The notes under the pieces were generated by a model that made no database searches, was not told where the DNA came from, and was given only the letters and a program-made list of their open reading frames with translations. This document shows, piece after piece, positions 41,965 to 49,172 of a DNA stretch of 64,000 nt (within the stretch, counting starts at the first letter, position 1; every line of letters begins with the position of its first letter). A program made the position numbers and the translations under genes. The stretch is taken from positions 18,661-82,660 of the forward strand of contig CAYLLY010000002.1 in assembly GCA_964384595.1 (NCBI GenBank), given 5' to 3'. This stretch comes from SCTG01 sp964384595. GTDB lineage: Bacteria > Nitrospirota > Nitrospiria > Nitrospirales > NS-4.

Positions 41965-43080
41965 TTAATTCCTGAAGACCGGAACAGGGTCTCCCGACCG
42001 CACGAGCATGTCCAAGATCCGCTCTGCAGCGCGACCATCGCCCGGGAGCGCGCTCGATGCCCTGGGACCACCCTCAAGCGCTGCACGGACAGCGGCAACG
42101 ATTCGTTCCGGCTGTGTACCGGCCAGGCGGTTCCAGCCTTCATCCAAAGTCTCAACCCACTCGGTCTCATCACGCAATGTGACACAGGGAACATGCAACC
42201 AGAATGCTTCCTTCTGCACCCCCCCAGAGTCGGTCAGGACCAGTCGCGCGTGCCGTTCGAGCATGAGCATCTCATGATAAGAAACGGGCGGAATCAAACG
42301 AATCGAATCCGAGAGCCGGGGCATCCCATTTCGCTGTAACACCACCTTGCTCCGAGGGTGGAGCGGCACCACCACCGAAAGACCAATAGCGCCCAACGCC
42401 TCGAACAGTGCGTTCAGGGCTTCAGGGCGATCCGTGATTTCGGCTCGATGCACTGTCGCTAACGCATACGCACCGGCACGGAGTCCCAGCATGGCCAGAA
42501 CCTCGCCACCTCTGTCAGCTTGGTCGAGGTGATACAGAAGCGAGTCGTGCATGACGTCACCTACTAGATGCACCCCTTTGAGGATACCTTCGCCATGCAG
42601 GTTTTTCACGGAGCGTTCCGTCGGGCAGAACAGGAGGGAAGAGAGATGATCGGTCACCACGCGGTTGCTCTCCTCAGGCATGACGCGGTTATGGCTGCGC
42701 AGCCCGGCCTCTACATGCGCAATCGGCAGCCCGAGCTTGCTGGCCGCGAGCGCGCCGGCCAGAGTGGAGTTTGTATCGCCATAGACAAGCACCCAGTCCG
42801 GCCGCTCGCGGGCCAGGAGGGGCTCGAGTCGCTCCAGCATCCGGCCGGTTTGCTGTCCATGCGGCCCGGACCCCACATCCAGGTGGTAGGCCGGAGCCGG
42901 AATGCCGAGTTCGCGGAAGAAGACCGCCGACATGTCCTCGTCGTAGTGCTGTCCGGTATGGATCAACACCTCCCGGATCGGGCGGCGACCCATCCCCTGA
43001 TTGAAGCCCGGCAGAGCGCGAGTGACCGCCGCCGCCTTGATGAACTGGGGACGCGCGCCGACGACCGTCACCACCTTCAT
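41965..43080 (-). CDS. wecB: UDP-N-acetylglucosamine 2-epimerase
   Basis: A 371-residue enzyme that interconverts UDP-GlcNAc and UDP-ManNAc. VVGARPQFIKAA (6-17) is the family N-terminal motif. SGPHGQQTGRML, HVEAGLRSHNRVMPEESNR, HPRSKVVL, SGGVQKEAFWLHVPCVTLRDETEW are all recognisable parts of the WecB/non-hydrolysing 2-epimerase family, with the catalytic acidic residues and His present. ATG 43080 has a GAAGGGG RBS; a 14-codon extension to 43122 is possible. It follows an ABC-2 permease gene by 10 bases. No WecC-type dehydrogenase is in the window, so UDP-ManNAc may be used directly or oxidised elsewhere. Confidence 0.92.
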   Translation of the reverse strand: MKVVTVVGARPQFIKAAAVTRALPGFNQGMGRRPIREVLIHTGQHYDEDMSAVFFRELGIPAPAYHLDVGSGPHGQQTGRMLERLEPLLARERPDWVLVYGDTNSTLAGALAASKLGLPIAHVEAGLRSHNRVMPEESNRVVTDHLSSLLFCPTERSVKNLHGEGILKGVHLVGDVMHDSLLYHLDQADRGGEVLAMLGLRAGAYALATVHRAEITDRPEALNALFEALGAIGLSVVVPLHPRSKVVLQRNGMPRLSDSIRLIPPVSYHEMLMLERHARLVLTDSGGVQKEAFWLHVPCVTLRDETEWVETLDEGWNRLAGTQPERIVAAVRAALEGGPRASSALPGDGRAAERILDMLVRSGDPVPVFRN

Positions 43081-43090
43081 CGTCGCCCCT

Positions 43091-43858
43091 TCACTTAAAG
43101 TCCCGCCTTTGGAAGACCACACATGCCATGATCAGGATGACGGCGCTGTAGAGCATCCCGTACGCCACTGCAAAGACGAGGTACGAGGTCTCGATCGGAA
43201 GTCCATGCACCGCCTGCCCTTTGACGTTGAAATATTCGAGATTGGGGAGCAGATAGTAGAGCCCGTCGAGAATCGCCGTGGTCGCCTCACCCTTCAGTTT
43301 GGCGCCCAACAGCCTGAGATCGGCGGTCATATGACCGATCACATAAATCGCCATGCTGAAGGTGGCGCTCAGGGTCGTGGTGGTGAAGGTGGAAAACATC
43401 ACCGCGACCGCGACGATCACCAGCAATTCGACCACGATCATGGCAATGGCCTTGAAGAGCCCCGCGTCGAACCCGATCCTCGCCACGAGAAGAATGAGCA
43501 CATACCCCACCACCATGATCGCGGTGTTCACCAGAAGCGTGATCGTCAGACCGAAGTACCGCCCCAGGAGAAATTGATAGCGCGGCACAGGCTTCGCGAT
43601 GATGGTGTAAATCGTCCGTTTCTCGATTTCCTTGCTGACCAGCCCGATCCCCACGAAAATGGCGATCAAGACGCCGAACAGGTTGATGCCGGCCAACCCA
43701 AGGTCCTTGATGATCTTGGCCTGCTCGCCCATGCTGAGCGTGCTCAGGAGGGTCGAACTGCCGATCATGAGCAGCCCGAAGAACACCAGGTTATACAGAA
43801 TCTTGTCCCGGATGTTCTCCTTGAAGGTGTTGAGGGCGATCACGGTGATCCGGTTCAC
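43091..43858 (-). CDS. ABC-2 type permease
   Basis: A 255-residue membrane protein with six hydrophobic segments. TFKENIRDKILYNLVFFG near the N-terminus, and KEIEKRTIYTIIAKPVPR between helices, are typical of ABC-2 family permeases of the NosY/GldF type. A long extracytoplasmic loop (ADLRLLGAKLKGEATTAILDGLYYLLPNLEYFN) separates the last pair of helices. It is paired with the ATPase gene upstream (ATGA overlap). The substrate is unknown; context suggests glycan or surface-polymer handling, distinct from Wzm/Wzt. Confidence 0.88.
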   Translation of the reverse strand: MNRITVIALNTFKENIRDKILYNLVFFGLLMIGSSTLLSTLSMGEQAKIIKDLGLAGINLFGVLIAIFVGIGLVSKEIEKRTIYTIIAKPVPRYQFLLGRYFGLTITLLVNTAIMVVGYVLILLVARIGFDAGLFKAIAMIVVELLVIVAVAVMFSTFTTTTLSATFSMAIYVIGHMTADLRLLGAKLKGEATTAILDGLYYLLPNLEYFNVKGQAVHGLPIETSYLVFAVAYGMLYSAVILIMACVVFQRRDFK

Positions 43859-44787
43859 GCGCGGCTTCCCTCCATCTCATTGAGAAAAAGGTCCTCCAGG
43901 GACCGTTTGTGCGGCACGAGCGACACCAACCGGCCCGCATGCCGACGCACGATGTCGAGGAGCGCGCTCACTCCCGCTTCGTCTTCCAGCTTGATCAACG
44001 CCTGATGGCCTCTTCGGACCACTGTCCCGCCCAAACGGCTCGCCTCCTGGATGCCGGCTTCCGCCAGCCCTTCCACGACGATCTCGACCGACGTCACGGA
44101 AGCGGCTCCCACCAGTTCATGGACGGCCCCCACGGCCCGGAGGCGGCCCCGGACGAGGATCCCGACTCGATCGCAGATCATCTCGACATCCGGCAGGATA
44201 TGGGTGCTGAAGAAGACCGTCTTGCCTCCCTCGCGGAGCCGGAGAATGATGTCCCGGACATCGCGCCGTCCGATGGGGTCCAGCCCCGACATCGGTTCGT
44301 CCAGGATGACCAACCGCGGGTCGTTGATCAGCGCTTGGGCCAGGCCGATCCGTTGAAGCATTCCTTTCGAAAATTTCCTGAGCGGAAGGCGCCGGGCATC
44401 GACCATGCTGACCATCTCCAACAGTTCATCGACCTTGCGTGCCAGCGGCGCGCCCCCGAGTCCGAAGAGTTGCCCGTAGAAGAGCAAAAACTCTTCGGCC
44501 GTCAGGTATTCGTAGAAGTAGGGCGATTCGGGGAGAAACCCCACGTGCTGCTTGACGGCCACGTCCTCGATCGGCCGTCCCAGAATGCGCGCCGTCCCCG
44601 CCGTCGGCGCAAGCAAGCCCATCAGCAGTTTCAGGGTCGTGGTCTTGCCGGCTCCATTATGCCCCAAAAACCCGAAGATTTCGCCCTGCTCCACCTCCAG
44701 GTCCAGCCGGTCGAGGGCCAGCACCCGCCGGCCCCGCAAGCCGAGACGAAACTCTTTCATCAAGCCAATGATCTGAAGCGGTTTCAT
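43855..44787 (-). CDS. ABC transporter ATP-binding protein
   Basis: A 310-residue ABC-2-type ATPase. Walker A GHNGAGKTT (42-50), FSKGMLQRIGLAQAL signature, and LVILDEPMSGLDP with the Walker B Asp-Glu. The C-terminal 90 residues (SVEIVVEGLAEAGI onward) form the regulatory extension of CcmA/NatA-like proteins. It overlaps its permease partner and the TPR-like gene upstream by 4 bases each. It likely powers export of a lipid or glycan; it lacks the long Wzt-type glycan-binding tail. Confidence 0.9.
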   Translation of the reverse strand: MKPLQIIGLMKEFRLGLRGRRVLALDRLDLEVEQGEIFGFLGHNGAGKTTTLKLLMGLLAPTAGTARILGRPIEDVAVKQHVGFLPESPYFYEYLTAEEFLLFYGQLFGLGGAPLARKVDELLEMVSMVDARRLPLRKFSKGMLQRIGLAQALINDPRLVILDEPMSGLDPIGRRDVRDIILRLREGGKTVFFSTHILPDVEMICDRVGILVRGRLRAVGAVHELVGAASVTSVEIVVEGLAEAGIQEASRLGGTVVRRGHQALIKLEDEAGVSALLDIVRRHAGRLVSLVPHKRSLEDLFLNEMEGSRA

Positions 44788-45662
44788 CGCGGCATCCGTG
44801 TGCCGTAGAGCTTCATGCGCTCTTTCACCTCGCTGCTGCGGACCGTCTGGGTCTGCGGATCGTAGAGGTAGCGGCCGCCGAATGGCTCACGCGGGAGCTC
44901 GCGCAGGAGACCCGGCCTCACCAGATCCTCCAACCGCGCGGGCGCCCTCTTATGGAGCGCTCGGTACCGGTGAATGGTTTCCTCCAGCAGCAGGAGGTCC
45001 CGCTCCACCACCACCTCCTTGATCCGCTGTTCCAGCACCCGCCTGACATTTTCGTCCGCGGTGTGCTCATACACCTGAGCGAGAAACATGAGGGCGTCCT
45101 GCGGCGTATGGGCCGAGACGTAGAGCCTCGCCGCCAATCCCGCCAGATACGCCGGCGCCTCAGGCAGCCGGGACGCGCTGGCGATGTACTGGGCCGCCTT
45201 CGCGTCGTCATAGTCATTGTAATAATAGTTGAATCCCAGGAGAAAGGGCAGATACCAGTCGTCCGGATTGTGCTCGATGCCCTTGAGCAGCAGCCGATTG
45301 CTTTCCGCAGGGAGCGGAACCAGGGTGGTAAGGGCGATCCCGCCAGCCCGGTACACGCGCACAAACCACGGGTCCAGCGTCGTGATCACGTCCAGCGCAT
45401 GCGCGATCCAAGCCCCCGCCTCCAGCGAGACTTTGCGTTCTCCCATGGCCTGGATGGCCTGCAGCCACAACACATCGGCCGCCACCTGGTGGTAGCCCAG
45501 GACCGCCATCCTGAGCTGTTCGCCGCTGGGCAGGTACATGAACCGCTGCAGCTTCGGAACGGCGGCTCGCTGGCGATCGAGCCCCACCTGAAGGGCGTGC
45601 AGCCCCAGGATGAGGACCGCTCCGCCCAGCCACAAAAGCGCCAGTCGAGTCGTGCGGCTCAA
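44784..45662 (-). CDS. Membrane-anchored TPR-like protein of unknown function
   Basis: A 292-residue protein with one N-terminal hydrophobic segment (about 6-26) and mostly helical remainder. YNDYDDAKAAQYIASASRLPEAPAYL is TPR-like. The last 40 residues end FGGRYLYDPQTQTVRSS, which resembles the C-terminal strand of secretion pseudopilins such as GspG. I do not know its function. It lies between the O-antigen ligase-like gene and the ABC exporter, overlapping both by 4 bases, and is probably a periplasmic partner of that exporter. Confidence 0.62.
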   Translation of the reverse strand: MSRTTRLALLWLGGAVLILGLHALQVGLDRQRAAVPKLQRFMYLPSGEQLRMAVLGYHQVAADVLWLQAIQAMGERKVSLEAGAWIAHALDVITTLDPWFVRVYRAGGIALTTLVPLPAESNRLLLKGIEHNPDDWYLPFLLGFNYYYNDYDDAKAAQYIASASRLPEAPAYLAGLAARLYVSAHTPQDALMFLAQVYEHTADENVRRVLEQRIKEVVVERDLLLLEETIHRYRALHKRAPARLEDLVRPGLLRELPREPFGGRYLYDPQTQTVRSSEVKERMKLYGTRMPR

Positions 45663-47614
45663 GGGACATCCACCGACGCGCGCAACCGCTTCAGCGCGGC
45701 GTCGTCCACCTCCAGGAACTGGCGTTCGAGCGGATTCAGCGTCCCCCCCCGGTAGCGCTCCATCACCTTAACAATCTCGCCGTATTCCGCACGCGCCGCC
45801 TCCGTCAGCCCTTCCCGCAGCGCGAGTTCGGCCAGCCGAACTCGCGCCGGCAGAAAGTTGGGCTCGTAGCTTTTCGCGAGCACGAGCCAGGCGATCGCCT
45901 CCTGGTCGCGGGCCTGAACCAACCGGACCCGGCTGAGGTCATAATAATAGAGCGGTGCGTAGGGATCTAACTGGAGCGCGTGTTCGTAGGCGGCCGCCGC
46001 CTGTTGCAGCAGCGCCCCTCGCTTGTCCCCGTATTCGGGGCGCTCGGCTAACAGCACGCGGACATTGCCTTCTCGGTGGGCAAGACGCGCATCTTGCGGA
46101 TTCAGGTTCAACGCAATCCTGAATTCCTCCGCCGCATCGAGCAGCCACCGAACATTGCCGGATTGCTCGTAGAGCCGGATCTTCGTCAGGGCGATGGCGT
46201 CCCGGTAGGCGGTCGTTCCGGGTTCAATGCGCGTCGCCCATTGATACCAGCCCCAAGCCCGCTCCACCCGTCCGGCCGTCATCTCGGTTTCCCCTCTGTC
46301 GAACGCATACCAGGCGGCAGCCGGCCTGACGATGAGCACCGTCGCCAGAACGGCCAGGACAACGACCGACGCCGTGCGGGCTGGATGGGAGGCGAACGGA
46401 ACCCTCCACACTGCCGACTCGTTGGGCGAACTCCGCCGTTTGACGACCACGATCAAGCCCGTAAACAGCACGCCCAACATCGCCAGGGCCGGCTGATGAA
46501 ATACCGAATCCATGGCGGCATGCGTGAGCAGGCTCAGGAGGCCTCCGGCCATGCCGACTAAAAGTCCCTGTTCCCGGACATCCGGAGAGCGGCCGAGCGC
46601 GCCGCGCCACTCGGCGCCCACAAGCCATACCCCCGCCACGAAGACCGCCAGTCCCACCACGCCGAGTTCCACGCCCATTTGGAGATATTCGTTATGCGCG
46701 GATTCTGCTCGCTTGGCGTAGCGGGCAACCGTACCCTCAACGGGGAAGCGGTACCGGAACGAAGTGTATTTATACATGCCGAGCCCCGCACCCCACGGAT
46801 GATCGAGGATGCGCTGCAGGGAGTTGTGCCAGATATCCAGCCTCGTATAGGCGTAAGGGTCCTGCGCCCCGACGGTCTGCAGGCGTTGCCTCATGGGGTT
46901 CGGGACCAACAAGAGCACCAGCACACCCAGCAACAGCACTCCGAGAAACGCGCGTCTGAACCGGAAACATCCCACGAACGCGAGGGCGACTACGCATGAT
47001 ACCAAGGCTCCCCTGGACTGAGACAGAAGGAGTCCGAAGAAGCCGAGACCGGCCGACAGCCATACCCCCGCCCGCTCCCACCGTCGCCCTTCCCATTCGC
47101 AACCGAAGCAAAGCAGACCCAGTGCGACCGCAAGCACGGCCGATTCATACGCGGCAAAGAAGTTGGCATTGAAAAACGTCCCGGTGGCCCTGGACTGTTC
47201 CATCCAGACCACCTGGTACACACCCAGCACGGCCCCCAATGACCCAACGGCCAGCACAACGAAAAGCAACTTTCGGACATGCTCGATGGATTCGATCAGA
47301 TGGAGCACCAGGAAGAACAGCACGGCGTAGCTTATCAAGCTGAGCATCCACTGCAAGGCCGGGGCGGTATAGGGCGCACGCACGGCGCAGATAGCCGCCC
47401 ATGCCAAGAATGCCAGAAGCGGCGTGAACAGGCGTGTCGTCCGGGTTACCAGTGCGCCGGATTTCATCGAAACAAGCCCCCACCCGGCAAGCATGGCAAC
47501 GAGCGTGAAGCGGATGATGAGAACCGGAAGGTGAGTCGTTCCCCCTTCGATCAGCGGGGCAAAAGCGTACACCCCTCCCAGAACGACGATCGGGAGGGGC
47601 ATCTGGCGGGACAC
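45659..47614 (-). CDS. O-antigen ligase/polymerase-like protein with C-terminal TPR domain
   Basis: A 651-residue membrane protein of the Wzy_C (WaaL/Wzy/PglL) family. About ten helices lie in the first 430 residues. GTFFNANFFAAY (145-156) and SAHNEYLQMG (305-314) are the diagnostic loops of this family, the latter in the large periplasmic loop that starts near 250. From about 440 to the end the protein is hydrophilic, with TPR-type repeats. It could join the polysaccharide to a lipid or protein acceptor, or polymerise repeats; the Wzm/Wzt exporter in the same locus makes ligation the more natural reading. Start GTG 47614 (ATG 47602 is an alternative) lies 31 bases past the pilin terminator. 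Confidence 0.8.
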   Translation of the reverse strand: MSRQMPLPIVVLGGVYAFAPLIEGGTTHLPVLIIRFTLVAMLAGWGLVSMKSGALVTRTTRLFTPLLAFLAWAAICAVRAPYTAPALQWMLSLISYAVLFFLVLHLIESIEHVRKLLFVVLAVGSLGAVLGVYQVVWMEQSRATGTFFNANFFAAYESAVLAVALGLLCFGCEWEGRRWERAGVWLSAGLGFFGLLLSQSRGALVSCVVALAFVGCFRFRRAFLGVLLLGVLVLLLVPNPMRQRLQTVGAQDPYAYTRLDIWHNSLQRILDHPWGAGLGMYKYTSFRYRFPVEGTVARYAKRAESAHNEYLQMGVELGVVGLAVFVAGVWLVGAEWRGALGRSPDVREQGLLVGMAGGLLSLLTHAAMDSVFHQPALAMLGVLFTGLIVVVKRRSSPNESAVWRVPFASHPARTASVVVLAVLATVLIVRPAAAWYAFDRGETEMTAGRVERAWGWYQWATRIEPGTTAYRDAIALTKIRLYEQSGNVRWLLDAAEEFRIALNLNPQDARLAHREGNVRVLLAERPEYGDKRGALLQQAAAAYEHALQLDPYAPLYYYDLSRVRLVQARDQEAIAWLVLAKSYEPNFLPARVRLAELALREGLTEAARAEYGEIVKVMERYRGGTLNPLERQFLEVDDAALKRLRASVDVP

Positions 47615-47644
47615 GCGCTCACTTCCCCACAGACTCGCCGGGCG

Positions 47645-47679
47645 AAAAGCGCACGGGGGATCGGAGCGCCCCCGCGCGC
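47645..47679 (-). terminator. Intrinsic terminator after the proximal pilin gene
   Basis: On the minus strand, two 11-base arms (47679-47669 and 47659-47649) pair completely, with one G-U wobble, around a 9-base loop, and are followed by TTTT (47648-47645). The stem is nearly all G-C. It lies 30 bases past the pilin stop and would separate pilin transcripts from the polysaccharide operon, unless there is read-through. Confidence 0.8.
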
Positions 47680-47708
47680 ACTTGCCACGAACAGGCGACG
47701 ATCCGAAC

Positions 47709-48203
47709 TTACGTGGAAACGTCGTTGGTGGTGTTCACCAGCAGCCGGCCATTGTCGATTGTCCACTGATCGCATACGGTAGTCTCGCCGTCGACATCCC
47801 CAATCGCCCCCGCCGTGAAGGCGGAAGCGGTGACCGTCACGTTGACGCCCGCCGAGTCCTTCGGCGGGTTCGTTCCGTGGCAGCCCGAGGTGGCTGAGTT
47901 GGAGCCGGTGTTGATGCGGAATGCCCCTGTACTCCCGCCATAATAGAACGAGTACCGCGGCGCGCCGCTCGGCGCATAGCCGATCTGGGTGGCCGACGTT
48001 ACCGTGAAGGTGCTGTTTTCGGCAAAGTAGGCCGTGGCGGAGGTGAAGATACCTCCGAGCCCGACCTTGGCTTCCGACTGCCGCGCCTTGGCCTGGTAGG
48101 TCATAAAGTTCGGAATGGCGATCGCCGCCAAGATCCCGATGATCGCCACGACGATCATCAACTCAATCAGCGTAAAACCCTGTTCCTTTTTCATAGGCTG
48201 CAT
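47709..48203 (-). CDS. pilA: Type IV pilin (PilA-like), proximal copy
   Basis: A 164-residue type IVa-like prepilin. A short leader (MQPMKKEQG) ends in Gly and is cut before Phe; the mature N-terminus is FTLIELMIVVAIIGIL with Glu5, the standard T4P assembly helix. The globular part has two cysteines (SGCHG, VCDQW) placed for a disulfide loop, and ends TAGAIGDVDGE...DQWTIDNG, the C-terminal pattern of Myxococcus/Geobacter-type PilA. An AAGGAGG Shine-Dalgarno lies 7 bases before ATG 48203. It is transcribed from a sigma-54 promoter and followed by a strong terminator. It is probably a major pilin subunit or an accessory pilin. Confidence 0.93.
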   Translation of the reverse strand: MQPMKKEQGFTLIELMIVVAIIGILAAIAIPNFMTYQAKARQSEAKVGLGGIFTSATAYFAENSTFTVTSATQIGYAPSGAPRYSFYYGGSTGAFRINTGSNSATSGCHGTNPPKDSAGVNVTVTASAFTAGAIGDVDGETTVCDQWTIDNGRLLVNTTNDVST

Positions 48204-48291
48204 CGCAAGCCCTCCTTTAGTTTAAACTTTCAGCCGCATCCACATCGTACTCAAAACTGAATTTTCCCAGACTGCAAACCTTAATTCTATA

Positions 48292-48308
48292 AGCAAAATG
48301 CGTGCCTT
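48292..48308 (-). promoter_or_regulatory. Sigma-54 promoter of the proximal pilin gene
   Basis: On the minus strand the sequence reads GGCACG-N4-TTGCT, with the GG at 48306-48305 and the GC at 48294-48293 separated by exactly 10 bases, as RpoN (-24/-12) promoters require. The predicted start is near 48281, giving a 5' UTR of about 78 bases before the ATG. It fits the known sigma-54 dependence of many pilA genes. Confidence 0.75.
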
Positions 48309-48390
48309 GCATCGATCTTGAAATTTCAAGCTAATATTGTGAAATACTTACAGGTGCCTGTATGCACTTATCCCTTTTGTTAATGGCGTG

Positions 48391-48406
48391 TGACATTTTT
48401 CTGTCA
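48391..48406. promoter_or_regulatory. Possible enhancer site (inverted repeat TGACA-N6-TGTCA)
   Basis: A 16-base perfect inverted repeat centred about 117 bases upstream of the predicted sigma-54 start of the proximal pilin gene, the usual distance for an enhancer-binding protein such as PilR. TGTC-type half sites have been reported for PilR in Pseudomonas. That this site is bound by a PilR-like regulator is inference. The remainder of the 48204-48472 gap, apart from this site, the sigma-54 promoter and the RBS, holds nothing I recognise. Confidence 0.4.
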
Positions 48407-48472
48407 AGAGGAAGCCGTAAATTGTTCCTTCCTGTCCGGCACCCCTCAAAACGGCACTCCAGAGTCGCGCCC

Positions 48473-48979
48473 TCAGTTCAAGACATCGTTACTGGTATTC
48501 GTCAAAATTCTTGCGTCGTCGATAGTCCAATCATCACAGGCGGCATCCCCATCGGCGTTTCCACGGGCCGCCGCCGTAAAAGCGGACGTCGAAGCCGCGA
48601 CTTCTGCTGGAGCGACAGTCACATTGCAGGGGGTCGTCGCCGTACTCCCCCCTGAGATAGCAGTAGCGGTGCCGCTAACCGCAAACCAGTAAGAGTATCG
48701 CGGAGTTCCGCTCACCAAAAAGCCGAGGTTGCCTATGCTTGTGATGGCATACGTCCCGTATTGCGCAACCATCGTCGACGTCGCCGCCGTGAAAATCCCC
48801 CCGAGATTCACCTTGGCCTCCGACTGCCGCGCCTTCGCCTGATAGGTCATAAAGTTCGGGATGGCGACCGCCGCCAGAATCCCGATGATCGCCACCACGA
48901 TCATCAACTCGATGAGGGTAAAGCCTTGCGCTCCCGTCAGCTTGCGATTGGGCAACGGCAATCCTCGCTTCAGAATCAC
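48473..48979 (-). CDS. pilA: Type IV pilin (PilA-like), distal copy
   Basis: A 168-residue prepilin paralogue of the gene at 47709. A 19-residue leader ends LTGAQG, cut before FTLIELMIVVAIIGIL with Glu5; from there the assembly helix is almost identical to that of the other copy (VAIP for IAIP) through ARQSEAKV. The globular half differs (NLGGIFTAATSTMVAQY) but keeps two cysteines (PCNVTV, ACDDW) and the C-terminal DDWTIDDARILTNTSND motif. GTG 48979 has GAGG six bases upstream; the earlier in-frame ATG at 49042 would lie at the transcription start and is rejected. It has its own sigma-54 promoter. Two pilins expressed from similar promoters suggest major/minor or alternative subunits. Confidence 0.9.
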   Translation of the reverse strand: MILKRGLPLPNRKLTGAQGFTLIELMIVVAIIGILAAVAIPNFMTYQAKARQSEAKVNLGGIFTAATSTMVAQYGTYAITSIGNLGFLVSGTPRYSYWFAVSGTATAISGGSTATTPCNVTVAPAEVAASTSAFTAAARGNADGDAACDDWTIDDARILTNTSNDVLN

Positions 48980-49051
48980 GCATACCTCAACCCCACCCTT
49001 AAAAACACGCACCCAGCAGACCAGGGTCGAAGCGCTAGGCAACGAATACAG

Positions 49052-49066
49052 GCAAGTCTTCTGCCA
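49052..49066 (-). promoter_or_regulatory. Sigma-54 promoter of the distal pilin gene
   Basis: On the minus strand TGGCAG-N5-TTGC, with GG (49065-49064) and GC (49053-49052) separated by 10 bases. Only the sixth base of TGGCAC differs from the consensus. The start is predicted near 49040, about 60 bases before GTG 48979. I saw no clear enhancer repeat upstream of it, and nothing else in the 48980-49172 gap. Confidence 0.72.
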
Positions 49067-49172
49067 TCGCGGACATACAAAAATTCTAACTATATTAATG
49101 ACTTAGATTCATCATTTCTTGCCCGCAATCGAGTCGGAGTCGCTTTTCGTCAATGCGCAGGGCAAAAATTGT

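Noticed and set aside
48980..49042. ATG 49042 as the start of the distal pilin
   Set aside because: It coincides with the predicted sigma-54 transcript start and would give an implausibly long leader peptide.
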